Positions 34,136-47,744 of a stretch of DNA of 64,000 nucleotides are shown in pieces. Within the stretch, counting starts at the first letter, position 1; every line of letters starts with the position of its first letter. This stretch comes from Sclerodactyla briareus (taxonomy: Eukaryota > Echinodermata > Holothuroidea > Dendrochirotida > Sclerodactylidae): contig JAODTK010001488.1 of NCBI GenBank assembly GCA_026419785.1, positions 310,001 to 374,000 on the forward strand. Reading direction: 5' to 3'. The notes below the pieces were generated by a model. It was not told the origin of the DNA. It worked only from the letters and a program-made list of their open reading frames with translations, and ran no database searches. The translations under genes and the position numbers were made by a program.

Positions 34136-36409
34136 GGAGCTGTCCTGAAGTGGCGTTTTTATCAATTTGGAAATCATTTGTACATACACATTGGCAGTGG
34201 TGTAATGCAGGGGGGGGGGTGTCAGAATCCCACATGACCCAGATGACCCAATAAATTCAATTAATTCCAAACTGAAAAACATTTCCACTGTTCAGGAAGA
34301 CGTTTTTCAGCTGTGTGTTGGCAATACAGCCCTAGGGTTGCAACAGCATGTGTCTATGGCCCATAATGCCATTCATTTGCGCAATAATGAGGGGTGGAGG
34401 CTATGAATGATGCGCGCACTTCCTTTGGGTCTCACCTCAACTCCCCTCCCCCACAAAAGAACAAGTCTCTTAGGCACGCCACTACATGGGTAGGATTATG
34501 GAAGATTGAAGAGGCGTTATCAAACACAACACCTTGCGAATAATTGACGATCCATTTTGCCTTGAAATTTTGAACCGACGCCCTAGATTGCCACGATTTG
34601 CTTTTGCTTTGCACTGACCATAGATGTGAGGGAGGCGTATGTTATACCTTGAATCTCAAGACTTGCTGAGTTTCAAACTAAATTGTGTTTTTGTGTATTT
34701 TTTTGAACAAGCAGGAACTTGTGCCAAAACAACTAGTGAATAATAAGACAGTTCTCTTCGTAAAATTTAGACAAACAGCAAAAACATCTCACATCCCACC
34801 GTATATCAGAATCGAAATTTTGCATTGACATAACAGACTAACGTATACCCTCATTGAAATGCATTAATAAAGCCGTTTTTTCGGTACGTCATTGAAAAGT
34901 ATGTCCCTTGGGTTAGCCGATACTGTCTATACCAGAGTTACACTTCTCATTCAAGATAGAGGGCTCATGGAGCGCTATGTGTTTGCACAACTGGTTGCGT
35001 AGACTAATTTGGCTAAAAGGTTGTTTCCATAAATATGTCAAAAATAATATGATCGTCTATTTGACGTCTGCGTATTCGGTTTCCCTATGCCATGAGTTTA
35101 TAAATGTTTTTCTTTGATGTAAGTGGACTGATTACTGACTTCTAATGTGATCATTCTTATCTTCTCCCCGGTTCGTCCTCGCTCCCCCTCACTGACGTCA
35201 TGACTGCCCGCCCCATAATGAATCACAAGTCTCACTTTGTCTTCCTGGGGGATTGTGGCAAGGAAACATAACAGTCCATTTGGGCCCATATCCATGGTTG
35301 AGCATAGTCTGTTTACTTATTATAAAGCAGTGTGAAGCAGAATAATGTACATAAACACCAACTTTATGATACACTCAGAACTACCAACATTGATTATTCT
35401 TCAGTTATCTTACATTAAACCGTAGGGGGTCTGTTGATCAAGCATGAACAAGAGTGTAAAAGCAAAGATTCAGTATGATCTTGGCATTGCTCGCCCTTGA
35501 ACATTTGCGCATCATATTTTCAATCACTAATTTGCCAGGTTTCAGGGAGAAATCCCATAATGACACAGCTGAATTATGGTGACCTGACTCTACATACGGT
35601 CAGTGATGCCGACCCATTGTACCAATGGATCCCAAGTGGGCTACAAATATGCTGAAAACCTCAAACAGAATGGCCAACAATGCATAGTGATTCCTTGTTC
35701 ATCTTTTATCAATCTTGATGATTTTAGATATTCTAACTTGGACCAGACGTACCTTATAGAGCCATGTGCTCTGTAGGGCCAACCAACATGTATCTGCCAT
35801 GGTAATGGAACTGGCTTACAGTTTATCAGACTCTGACCTCTGTTTATCTCATATGATTATAGATCAGATCAAATTGACAATAGGGTCAAACGTCTTTATA
35901 TATATGACCCTTGACCTGACAAGGAAGGGGGAGGGGGAAGGCACTGACAGCCCATCAAAAAAGAGTGCTTCGCCATCATATACAACCCACACACAATATT
36001 ACACTTCATACCTTCTTCGTTCACCAGCCATCGTGCGTGGTAAATGCTTTTTCAAACAGAGCAACTAATGGTGCTGCTATTCTCAACACCGCACGAATGT
36101 ACCGAAGCCGATGTACCAGACAAATGTTTTATCATTTCGAAGTAATTGGGTTCATGGACATTCATGAGGACCACAAACCAGTGCAAGTTCAAACCATGGT
36201 CCGATTGTGCCACCTGTAACAACTCCTTTTGACCTGATCTTTGTAGTACGGCAAGAGCATGTCTTAGCAGTCACTACCATTTCCACATGAAGGGGGCCCC
36301 AGGGCCCAGCACTGGGCCTTGGGTCCTACATATCTGGGCACCCTGCGGTACCATCTTTAGGCATTCATTATACCGAAGCTCAGAACTTTTGCAACAGACT
36401 GTGTATTAA

Positions 36410-36725
36410 GATTCTATCAAAAACGTCGGGTTTGTGAATCTGTGAGCCTATGACATACTTACCCCTTAGCGACCATTCACCCCGCTCCATATGGCTATCG
36501 ATTGTCGGCATTTTAACTGTGACCGGGTTTTGGCCCCCCCCTCGCCCTTCTCGTTTGTTCCAGGCTAGGCGTCCGTGCATGTCCTCTGAGGTGGGAATGT
36601 TACCCCGAAGTGAATTTGTGTACGCCTCGACGCCCCGGAGAGGGGTTGATGGGTGGAACTGTCGGTAAAGGTAAGTATTCATAGGCTCACAGTTCACAAA
36701 CCCGTACCTGTTTTTTAGTGAATCT
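36410..36725. mobile_element. Near-palindromic element, copy A'
   Basis: Second reading of the same element. CGGGTTTGTGAATCTGTGAG, CCTATGACATACTTACC on the left pairs with GGTAAGTATTCATAGG, CTCACAGTTCACAAACCCG on the right. It confirms the palindrome seen in copy A. Confidence 0.7.
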
Positions 36726-37137
36726 ATTTCACCTACCTACTTCCCCCTTTCGCCCTGCACCAGTCTAGCCCAGGGCGCTTGGTGGTGGTCCCGTGCCGTC
36801 TGCGCCGTGCAGGGCGTAGTGCTGTATTAGTCGAAGTTGCAGAGCCGCTATGGCAACTGCCCTTCCTTGTACAGACAGTACGAAAGGCCGCGTCGCACCC
36901 ATAGAGCCGCGACAAATGGGTGGTTCGGAAGGATGGGTCTTCCCCGCCGCCGGCTTATCTCAGACTTCTGTCTAGCCCGGGCTCGAGAATCATTCATGCT
37001 GGCCGGGACGAATGCGTGAGGCGCAACCATGATCGCCGGACGGTCAAAACGAGTCCCCTTGATAAAACCAAGCCCATGGCCTGAACGGGCGACCGGGTGC
37101 TTGTCTCGGTTTTCCCGAGTGCGACCCGATCGCGGAG

Positions 37138-40100
37138 AGGTAAATCTCCAGCGCGAACGCCACCGGTACTGACTCTTATGCCAAGAAAGCCGGATCCGAG
37201 AGGAACCATCCCTCTGGACCGTTCCAGGGAAGGACGGCTTAGTAGGCTGCCAAGACAGCTCCTCGGCTCTCGCGGAGGCCCCTGCCACACCCCAACAACG
37301 CGTGGTGAGGTTGCAGGAGCTCCAGAGCGTCGGATCGTAAGTCCGTATTCGCAGGAATTGGCGAGGAAACAGACATGTGTGCCGGAGCAAAAAGAGCGCC
37401 GGTTACCGCTCGCTACGTTCGCCTAGGAGCTGGCTGTCAGTGACCTGCTAGGCCCCGGAGGACCCCATCCGGGAAAAACCGGGGCGATGTAATCCGCGCC
37501 GCAAGGGTCGAGTGCTGAAGGCCCGAGATCGTCGTATCCCTGCTTCCCCTGGTAGAAGAGGTGCCAAGACGATACATCAGCCGGCCAATAACCGAGGCAC
37601 CACGGGGTTCAACCGGAGGAGTGTGGCGACGGCAGCAAAAACTGTCCCGGAACTCGCCCCGGCCTTGCCTCGAAGCACTGTTGCTCTTCTCCCGCAGAAG
37701 AACACAGGCGGGCGCAAGTGACCGGGTTGTACCACAGCTAACCACCATCTTCCCGGGAGCCATAACGGGTCCGGATCAAGGTCTGAAGTCGCGCATTTTT
37801 AGCCGCCACGAAGAGACCGACGAACGGGTCGTCGTCGTGGACCGTCACTGCTCCTTGCCTGCTGATTGGCGCCTCTAAAGTTGGCCGTCGTCCTAGAGCC
37901 TGGCCGCTCACGGCACGAGAGCGACCGTCGGTGGTTGATGTCGCCCTGGTAAGGGGTCGCAAAAGCGACTATACCGCGAGCCAACCCAATTGCTCTGGTC
38001 CACCGCCGCTCTACCATATGTGGGCTCCGTCCATCAGGAACAAGAAAGCCCGAGTATCCCCACTAAGGAGGGATCTGCTTGGGCGGATCGACCAACATAC
38101 TGCGCCGCAGCGGTGCCCGCTCGCTGGGCGACGGCAGAGATCAGAATATCGACACTAGTGGCCGCTGGAACCAATGGGGCCGCGTCCCGGCCCTGGCGGT
38201 GAATACTCGGAGGGCAGGAGTTACCGCTGCAGCCGCGGCAACGTCCATGACGCGCTGAGATCCGCGCAGCGGTAATGAGATCGTATCCGCTTGTCCGACG
38301 GGCCACCCGGGCCAATCATCGGTGTGAGATACGACCGTGATGCGCCTACCCTAGCCGCATAAAGGAAGTGGGGCTGCAGACCCAGGTAAAGAGCTCGGGG
38401 CCGGTCGGGAGGCACTAGTCATGCCCCCTGTAGCTGAACGCTAGGAATCAGGCCGTGAATCGAGGGTGCGTGGGCAGATGAGCGTCCCATAGGTCTCTCG
38501 ACGTCGCCCGTCGCAAACCACCTCCATAGAAGGATCGGGATGGCGGTAAGCCAACTGTCGTACCCACACCTGGCCGTTCCGCCGAGAACCTATGACTGCG
38601 TACCGACCTCGCTTTCGCCTATTCTAATGCGGCCTCCCTTCAGCTTAGAGGTTGAGATCGGCGGCGCTGGCCGGATGCCGGCCTCCTGCCGGTTCTCGGA
38701 CTGCCGTGCGGCATTGAAGCCTTCCACAAAATTGGTCAACGCCCAGGAGGGCCAGTCCTCACGAAGCGCTTTTCATTGCCTGCACGTAGGTTCTGGACAC
38801 CGGCTCGAGGACGATGTCCCGCCTAAAAAGAAGCCGGCTCGTCGATCCATCGGTCACTTTGGGCCACAGTACGATCAACATTTTCGTGTTCCAACGCCTG
38901 TGAGAGCTGCGCAGCGCCTCTACTGGCGCCGTTTGAAAATACAGCGTAAGCCCGGGTATAGCGACCAGACACGATTCGTCCCCACGACGAGCGCGGGATA
39001 AAGAACCAGGTAGAAATCTGGTAGCAGAGAGACTATCCGCGCTAGCACACACGGGACGTATTATACCACACTCGACGGTACTGAGAGAACTGTCGTCACC
39101 GTCTGAGTCAACGACTAATTCGACCGAGATCAGGTGTCTTGCCAGCACGGTCGTTGCGCCTCATAGTTTCGAGACACTCCCCTCTTTGTGGATGATCCCC
39201 CGGGCGATGGACATCGAATTGGGGGTGAAAAACCTCTACACCATCGATCGGCCCCAGGTTTCTGGTTGTCTGACGGCCCGGCAATGAGGGATAGGCGTGA
39301 CATGTCGGCGCGGTGGCGTCCATTTTCCATCGGGACGGCTCTTCGGAGGAGCCCAGTCCCCGTTGGAATTGTATGTCGACGCGCACTCATATCCGGAGCG
39401 CACGGGAAAATCCTTGCCAGGAACAACGCCGCCGCTCGGAGCCCGAGATCCTTGGCGTTCGAGGCGAGTGAACGACCTATAACACAGGCGCCCCTAACCT
39501 GGGACGTCCCTGCTCAAGGGACACGCGACGAGACTTGCTCCCGAAATCTTAGGTCATATTTTCCAGGGCAAGAAAGACAAGAGCACGGCAGCATTCCCAT
39601 ACCGGCGCTGGCCCCCGGACCACCTCGCGAGGGGGAAAGCTTTCGTGGGCGTTAGAGAGTCCCACCGGGAACTCCGCTCGACCTCCCCACCCTAAGCATG
39701 GTCTGCGGGTATACATCGGGCCTTGCCTCTAGCGTCAAACTCCGCACCGGTGAGGACCGGCCCAACGGGCACACTCTGCTCTGCTGGTCTGCCGAGGTCG
39801 GTCTTCGGTCCCGAGTCTCCCTTTAAGCAGTTCGAATGTCCCGTAGCCTGCAAGTACTTTAATCGCGGCAACTGCTCCTGCCCGATGCACAATACTCCCG
39901 AACCCCCCTAAACGCGCCGTGGTCCCACTCTCAGGGTCCCTGACCGTACACTCGGTGTTCAGAAAAACCAACCGGGAGCCCCTGGCTCCTAGTTGGGTTC
40001 TGGATTCGGCCCAAGACCGGATCCAACCTGAACTGCGTCCCCGTTACGCGTGGTGCCAACTTAAACCAATATTTTGAGAGATAGTCGATCTGACCGACTC
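37138..40100. other. GC-rich unassigned region of B
   Basis: About 3 kb of GC-rich sequence, repeated at 47,930-50,450. Open frames occur on both strands, as expected from GC content, but do not agree between copies. I found no rRNA core, transposase or reverse transcriptase motif. Confidence 0.5.
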
Positions 40101-40799
40101 AAAGTCCCTCGAGATGCAAGCCGGTGGGCCTCGCCTCTCCGGCATTCCGATGGCCGCCCGAGGCGCCACCTCGTCACTGCCTGTTGGGGGGTCTCCGTCG
40201 AAGCCCTTGGCCGATTGGTTCTTGCTCATGGCCGTGCCCCAGGATCGTAATCGATTTGGTCGGCTGACCTGACAACCGTCTTGGGTGCATCCTGCATGGC
40301 GCCGGGCCCCCAGCCTAGCCATCTTGCGCCTCGCGACCGATTAGCAGCCCAAAGCCCCTAGGATCCGAACCGGGAGCCGAAGGTCCGGTTCGGCAGGCTG
40401 GGAAAAAAAAAAAACCCGCCTGGCGTCTTCCCCTCTTCGCCGGGACTGGCTCCAACGCCTCCATATCATCGGCCGACTCTATGGAGGGGTCCGCTACCGA
40501 GGGAAAAAAACAAGGGATCATATTTGAACAATCGTGAAGCCTAAATGGGCTGGAAGGAAAGGACACGGGGCCCTGGCCCCTCGGTGTTGGCCAGTCTAGC
40601 AGGGGGGAATAACCGAGAAATAGCTGACCAAAAGAAAAAAAAAAAGAAAAAAAGGGCAGTTGCCCTCGCGATTCGCCCGTAACGGAAATCCTGACGTGGT
40701 TCCATAATATCAAGCAACGACTTGGCGCAGGCCGGTGCCTGATCGGCGCCGTCCAATCCAGCTAGAAACCATCCAGCCAGTGGTCCTCGAGTGTCGTAG

Positions 40800-42030
40800 A
40801 CCGTACGTACCGGTGTCGACCCGCACTGGGCGTCGCCGGGTGGGTGCTGGTTCCGTCCGGACCGAACCGATCTTGGGCTCGCTACCGCGGCGCGCCGTCC
40901 TCATCAGGCTACGGATCTCGTGTCATGGTCCAGCCGGATCCTACCTGATCCTAGCGGTTTTGTGATCACCGCTGTAAGCACCCGGCTCATCCGGCCGGGC
41001 GCCTCAACTCGAGGCGTCGGACAACCTCGAGTCCGGCACCCTCGGTGTCTAACCCACGTTAGCCTCTGCTCCCAGTGTCTGTTTCGGAGCAATCTAGGCA
41101 AAGGCCGACCGGGAAGACATGGGGAAGAGACCGGCGGCGCCCGCCGGCGCTCCTACCTCCTAGCCGTTGACCCATCATCGGATCCGTATCTCGGTGGATC
41201 TGACCCCCCGAGCCTCCTGCTCCAGATAGGGGTCGGAGGCCATGTTCGTGCCATGCCGAGAAGCCGACCGTCCAAAGCCGAATTGCGATCTGGCCGATCG
41301 ACCCTAGTCCCGCCCGTGACCCCCCCTCGTAGTCCGGACCTCGGAAGTCCAACCCCCGGAGCACCCCGGCGCCCTGTGGTCTGTTTCGGCACTTGGCGTA
41401 CCCCGGCCGCGCCTAAACCGAGCCGTCCACCCCGCGGGTCCGGACTCGGTGTCACGAACCAACCATAGCCCCGGGCTCCGGTGGAGTTCGGTTCGGCGCC
41501 GGCATAAGCCGCCGGGAGGACAGGCAGCATCCGCCGGCGCCCGTACCGAGCCGTAGACTCATCCTCGGATTCCGGTACCGTCGGTATCCACCCAAACAAG
41601 CCCCCCCCGACTCTCCGGTGGTTCGGATTTCGTCATCCCGAAAGCCGGCCGGCGCAGGGCTCACGAGATCGGTGCTCAAAGGCGGCAGTACCGCCGAGAT
41701 AAAAGACCTTATCCCTGTCCAAGTTAATCTCGCAGACAGGCTCCCATGTGACTCTCCTCGGAGTCCCGTGACTCCCTCGTCATCCGACCCAGCCTAGCCA
41801 CCGTCTCACTGCGCTACCAAACTGGTGCTCGCTAACAGGTGAAAAAATTATTTCGCGGGGTTCTCGCCGAAACCGGCTGCCAAACAGTATCCGGAAAGGA
41901 CTCAGGATGGGGCGCTTCGGCCGGCGGCCCCTCCGAGCGTAGCCCTTCCTCTGAGTCCGGACCTCGTATCGCCACGGTGCCCCCGGCAGCCCTGGTCGCT
42001 GTCGGCCGGGCCGGAGCCGCCGGGACCCCC
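40800..42030. repeat. GC-rich tandem repeat, about 118-bp unit, copy B
   Basis: Degenerate units contain CCTAAACCGAGCCGT, CCGGACCTCGGTGTC, ACCCCCGGAGC, GGTCGGTTCGGC, AAAGCCGAC and GGCGCCCGCCGGCGC blocks in a fixed order. The units are clearer in copy B' (50.5-51.9 kb). They look like GC-rich promoter or spacer monomers; no coding frame is shared. Confidence 0.65.
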
Positions 42031-42689
42031 CACGGACACCCCTGGATCCGACGTCCGGAGCATACCCGCAGTGACTGAACGGTCGGTTCGGCGGGTCGCG
42101 CGCGGGCCGGCTTGGCTCGCCGACCTGGCGCGCTCCAATTGGCGCCTGGGGTTGCGGGCCCAATCCCGCCCAGCCTTAGTCGGCGTGGTTGTGACGAGTC
42201 CCAGTTTCCTTTTTTTTCCACGCCCCTGCGAGGTGAACTCGGACACTGCCTGCTCGATCCGACCTATCACCACCCCCCGAGACCCTCCCGGGGAGCCTAG
42301 TCCCCCCGCGTCTTGAACCTGCATACCCTTGGGCTCCCGTGCTCTATCGGCTGTCTCCCCGTTGAACTGCAGGGTTTCGGCTTTCTCCCCGATGAACTGC
42401 AGGGTTGCGGACCGTGGTTTGAAACCGCCCCTACCCTGCACTGCTTTACGGAACTCTCCGCCCGGGTCCGACCGATGGTGAGTACCCGATACGGTACTCG
42501 AGCATCTGGCGTCTTCCGTGCGGCTGTTCGTACTGCCTGCTGGAACCTACTGCCAGGGACCGACGTCGTTCCGACACGGCGCTCCACTGCTTCCTGAGCC
42601 AGCGGTTGTCTGCCGACTACCGTGGTCTCCCTGGCTCTTATGCTCACTCCCAGAAATTAACAGCCGAACTTCCTATGAAAAACATCACA

Positions 42690-42755
42690 TCTGATCTCTC
42701 TCCGTCCCTCTCTCTTCTCTCTCTCGTCGCTCTCTCTCTCTCTCGCCCTTCGTTC
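42690..42755 (+). repeat. CT-rich microsatellite, copy B
   Basis: TCTCTC tracts downstream of the GC-rich repeats, repeated at 52,503-52,545 in B'. On the minus strand this is a GAGA tract. Confidence 0.8.
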
Positions 42756-43469
42756 GCCGCCCGCACGCGAAAAACTTCCCACCGCAACAACAGTGCGTGC
42801 CACAACCGGCACGTCCCACACCTCCCGGGCCCGGGAGGTACGGGGAGGGACAGGGACACGCCCGGACACTCGTGACGGGATGGAGGTGCCCGAGGGAGTG
42901 GTTGAGAGTAGGGGGAAGGGAGGGAATCCGGTACTGACCACTTACGATCCACCACCCCCAAAAACAAGCAAAGCCACAAGCGAACCTCGCAGAGGTGGAG
43001 AACAGGAGCACGCCCAATGTTTTACCACACAAGTGACTGTTAGCCAAACGGGAGGTAACACACACACCTACCTCCCTACGTTAGGCTCAGCCTAGGCTGT
43101 TAGGACCGTACTTACGCGCGACGGCGACAAAGATAGAAAACAAAAACGACCAAAACACTCGCGAAACCGAACACACTTAACTCTTTTCTCAATGCCTTCT
43201 CCACAAGCTGGAAGAGTACTACGTCCCCAAACGTCTCACACCCACCCGTAACAACTCCTTTGGGTCGAAAAATTTTTGAACTTATTCCATGCCCGTAAAA
43301 ACACTCGTTGCAGACGTAATATCTGGCAACAAGAGAAGGCGATGGCTGGTGGCCAACCGGGACTATGTTAAATGCCAGACACTCGATATCGCATATTGAG
43401 GGGGTGGCATGGTCGATAATGGGTAATTAGAGTAAGTGAAATAGATAACAAGATTTTGCAGTATTTCAT

Positions 43470-44180
43470 ATATGGGCCCTAGGGCCCCAACTGAGCACTG
43501 GGCCCAAGAATTCCCAGACAACACCACCATCGTTCTCTACCCAGACCATTACATGTACTTGAAGAAATCAAGGTAAGCTTGTGGGGTAGATGCAATTTCA
43601 AGTATTATTGCCTGAAACTTCATACAATGATCCTTAGGCAAGTGGGATCTTGGACCCAAAAAAAGAGGAGGAAGACCGAGAAGCACTTACGAATTCCACA
43701 TATAGTGGACCCCAGGGCCCACACGGAGCCTGGGTCTTCTAAAAATCCCTGGCACCCTGAAGTACGTGCTTAATATGCAAAATAGCGCCATCTTAGACGA
43801 ACATTCAGCTACCTGTGCAACAGAATTTTGGTAGGACAGATCCAAAGATTACACTGGCTGTAGTTTCATTTATCCTCTGGGTGCGGCCCTTGGATCTCCC
43901 AAAACGGTTCAACCATGAGCCCGCAATGAGTCACATGATGACCACCAATGTGCCAGGGGATCTGCCCAGGGCCATCACATGTAACTTTTTGGAATGTCAA
44001 CTCCAATTGGAATCTTGTTGTAGGATATGCATTCAAGTACCGATACAATGTGAATTTCATAAAATGTGGGTCCTCGACTCGTACACAGAGAGCAGCAGAC
44101 CCAAAAAGTAGTGGGGGGTGGGGAACACTGTGATCTTAGACCCAGACCCTCAAATTTCACGCGTCGACTTTACACACACC
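43470..44180. repeat. GGGCCC-type degenerate repeats, copy B
   Basis: Units of roughly 200 bp combine GGGCCCTAGGGCCCCAACTG, GAGCACTGGGCCCAAGAATT and TTCATAAAATG words. Related units occur at 28,430-28,490, 36,290-36,350 and 53,250-53,890. Confidence 0.65.
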
Positions 44181-44189
44181 CCCGAAGGT

Positions 44190-47100
44190 ACAGCCCGATA
44201 TAAGACCATCATTATGACCGCGAAATCAGGCAATGTGCACCGGTCAAATGTGTAGAGGATATAACATTTTGACATTTTACGACGTATGGCCCTATATTAC
44301 ACCCCTTGTGACATTACCTTTGACGACCTTGACCTTCCATGGTCAAACATGTCTCATGGGTCAATACATCGTGTCCAAGTTTTGGTCGGCATCCATTGCA
44401 GAATGAACTGGTTTGGGAGCACACAAGAAGGTGCCATTGTGTAGACACACTGGATAGAGATAAGATAGATTAGGGATAGATGATTGATGAGAGTGACATG
44501 AATGCAGATTCCAATAGCCGTACCAGCTAGCTGTTTTGAGCTAAAAATCAAGCTATACACTAACTTGATCATGCTTGCCGGTCTTTGGATACACATGAAT
44601 CTAATCCGGTCCAAAGCTTCAGGAGCCACAAAAACACAGCACATACACACAGGGCACGTCACAGAATACCTGGCATATGGCCTAAAAGCTCCCAAACGGC
44701 AAATGTTGGTGGTGGGGTTTACTATGGAACCGAGGACGTAGTGTGTCTGTTTCTACACTATTCACAACTGCGGACACACCTGCAACCTGTGTGACACAGA
44801 GGGGGCAACCAAGACAAATTCTATCAAATGAAGGACAAATTGACTGCCCTATAGCCCCTCCGACTCCCAACAGTGGACGGTCTTTAAAATGCATTTTTAC
44901 CTTTATTTGATCCATCACCCTAGGTAGGTCCGACAGAACGAGGACGGTCCACGGTTGCAGGGTGGCTCCACGGTTATGCGTGGTGTATTCATAGGAACGT
45001 CCTCGGATGGGGCATTGCTACACACACAAGACTCACACACATAGTCTCACACACCACACCCATCAGCAGCCTTTACGCGGGTTGTGTCATTTCATCTTGG
45101 CTCGGTATGAGCATATGAAAATCTTGCAACAAGCTTGCCCACTGGGATTGCCAACACCTTGCAAGTCTCTTCACAGCGTCAGACTAGAGTCATTCATCAA
45201 AGGACGGAGGTGTGAGTCACAATGTAAAGAATTGTTTGACCCACCTCGGACAATGACTCACCTGTCCTGGGGTATAGGTGTGCATCATACAATGCAACAA
45301 GTGAATCTCCTCATGTGAGCGTGTGGGCCTATCGAAATACAGTGATCCCGTAAGTGACAATTTGGTAGAAATATTATCTCAAGAAGAGATTTCTTATTCT
45401 TGGATATATGTGAACGTACTATTATCAGATACATCACCACAAAATTAACTATGGATCAATTGGGTCTGGGGCAAATGTGAGTCATGAACATTATGTTACT
45501 GTCATAGCACAATGATCTGCACTGAGATCATTGACTGTAGAACATAGGGTTAATAGTGAGTATTATCCAAAATACACAATGAAGTAAAAATAAGTGCCGC
45601 TCACCAGGGCCTTAGCGAGGGGCTCTCTACCAGTCATGGAGACTGCCAGGAAACGCTGGCGGAGACGGCCAATTTTCCTGTGAGACTGCCTTGAGATGGC
45701 CACCAGAAAAAAACAATCTCTTTTTTTTTTTTTTTCCCCTTCCCCCTTCTTTTCTTTCTTCTGGGTCAAAACGATACTCTCAGTCAGCATTGTTTGCATT
45801 TTTGCATTTTTTGCTTTAGTGACGGCAGCAAAGTGGGCATACTATCACATGCCAAGTTGCTTTCTTTCTTGACTCCACAAAACTGGCCGTCTTTCGGTCT
45901 CGATCCGTGCTGACGGCCGGGAAAACGTCCGCGCTGTGTGCGCCGCGCGATTTGCAGTGCCTCCTGGTGGCTATACTAATAGTGAATTTCCATCGTTCAC
46001 AAGTGAGACAACCCTATTTCGTAATTTGCCTGGCTATAAGGCCCTGGTGTCAACAATGAACCAATCATGGCTATTCTGCATGTGTCAAGCTCAAATTTAG
46101 GCAACGCAGGGTGGAAATCTGAAAATGCACTGCAATTCGACTGTATTTCACCGACCAAAACCAAAGTGTGAGAGAATAGGAAACATTGCTACTGCTCATG
46201 TCTCCTTTTTTTTCATACAATGTTCATGCAGAAGTATTAGCATTACTGCCCCGCCAACTTTTAGGACAATCCTCTCATTTCTTAAGCCTGGATAGAAGAA
46301 CTGACTGCGTCGTCCAAACCTAATTGGTTATACAACTTTCTGTGACGGACTTACAGTCTTTGAATTTTGCCATGTGTATTGTGCATATAGGTAAATCGTC
46401 CCATCATTCGATAATGAATGAAATGTCCATACTTGCTGCAACACAATGAAACACAATGAAATACTTAACATAATTTCCTGTGTTGTACAGTTTGACGTCA
46501 TGCACTTATTGCACAATTGGGATTTTCAACCCAAATTTGTCTGCATAATGAACTGAACTTTGAAAACTGATAACTCCCCATAGGACAGTCATATTTAATA
46601 TGGAGTTTGACCTAGAGATACCGTTTTCATTGTTCCACGATAACAACCCCCGTTTATTCGACGTCATTTTGTCCTTCAATTATTTATCACACTGTTTCGG
46701 TTCAACAACTGAAACCAGCTACAAATTATCCATGACAGCTATGCTCGAATAACCCAGGGGGCTACCTACCATAGTCATCCTAATACGAGCTCATGTGCTA
46801 AGATAAAGCCGCACATCATTTTTCAGCCAACTTGTGATTTTGCCAACCCAATGAAAAGCGCAGAGAAAATAATGGACTATTTTTTAGGATGAATACGTAT
46901 CAATTTCAGTGATAACCTCATTTGAAGTGTAACATCATTTTTTAAAATGCAGGAGGAACAAAACAGAAAACTTCCATTAGTCATATTCATGCATTTATTG
47001 GTGCATTGTTTCAGTTAGATTATTTTCAAATCAATGTTCATTATTCTCCATTTCCAATCAATCAGATCTCCCTCAAAATAAATAAACACCAAACAACATC

Positions 47101-47192
47101 CCCTAATGAACAGCTAGCTGTCATTCAATTTGTCCTTTCGGGTGGTTAAAACAGGACATCTAATGGAGTCAAGAAACAAGCCATTTACTCAC
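44190..47192. other. Unassigned part of B
   Basis: About 3 kb, repeated at 53,890-56,690. It includes a CA-rich stretch (45,020-45,060) and a CAGGGCCTTAGCGAGGGG word at 45,609 that resembles a hAT-MITE end, and a poly-T/CT tract at 45,716-45,760. No gene recognised. Confidence 0.5.
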
Positions 47193-47440
47193 CTCTGCTA
47201 CAAACGTGACAGGTATGACCCATTGTTGCTGAATGTTGTTTTGTGTAAATTATTTTATCGCAATCACTTTTTATGTCACTCCTGCTAACCCGCCAGATAC
47301 ACTTGACTCTATATTCAGTAGCTGGTCGAAAACGGCATTGTCCTGGTGTTGTATCAAGTGCAAGGTAAGACAAAACCTGTTCGACAGAGTACGGACTGCA
47401 CCCATTGGTCACGAAATGGCAGATATTCGTAGGACAAAAC
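47193..47440 (-). CDS. Candidate internal exon encoding a Cys-rich peptide
   Basis: A minus-strand frame of about 82 codons is open between a good acceptor (TTTTTGTCAG|G) and a good donor (AGCAGAG|GTGAGT). It has eight Cys (FCPTNIC, NGCSPYS, GQCRF, VKCIW, SDCDK, HTCHVC), which suggests an extracellular disulfide-bonded domain, but I do not recognise the family. The counterpart in B' (56,690-56,930) has a deletion in the middle and broken frames. It lies upstream and divergent to the plus-strand promoter at 47.7 kb. Confidence 0.35.
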
Positions 47441-47709
47441 CTGACAAAAACATGACATTGATGATCGAACCCCAATAGACAAAAACAGAGCTCTTATACT
47501 AATATAAGGGATACAAATTCATTGAAAGTTGGTTTAACAATCAAAATTGCAGCCTTTGAGTGGCACTATGTTTTTAACTCTATATATTTAGTGACAATGA
47601 AAGAAATTTACGTTCGGTAACACCATAGCCCCCAATAGTCAACTGTCTTTAGGTTAACTAGACCTGTAGCACTTTGAAACCGCATTCTTCGGGCAGAGCG
47701 TCCGAGAAG

Positions 47710-47744
47710 AACTCTGACGTCAGAGTTTCTTTCGATTTATAAAA
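47710..47744 (+). promoter_or_regulatory. CRE palindrome plus TATA box, copy B
   Basis: The perfect 18-bp palindrome AACTCTGACGTCAGAGTT (47,710-47,727) centres on the CREB/ATF site TGACGTCA. TATAAAA follows at 47,738-47,744. The surrounding stretch of more than 60 bp is identical in copy B'. Confidence 0.55.

Noticed and set aside
39723-39911. Plus-strand frame ending CPVACKYFNRGNCSCPMH, which resembles a CCCH-type Cys pattern of some retroelements
   Set aside because: The stretch has no clear counterpart in copy B' and lies in error-rich sequence, so the pattern may be chance.
37138-42650. Ribosomal DNA unit or bacterial contamination
   Set aside because: No 18S, 5.8S or 28S core words and no bacterial gene was recognised. 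The block is flanked by repeats also found in the LRP intron.
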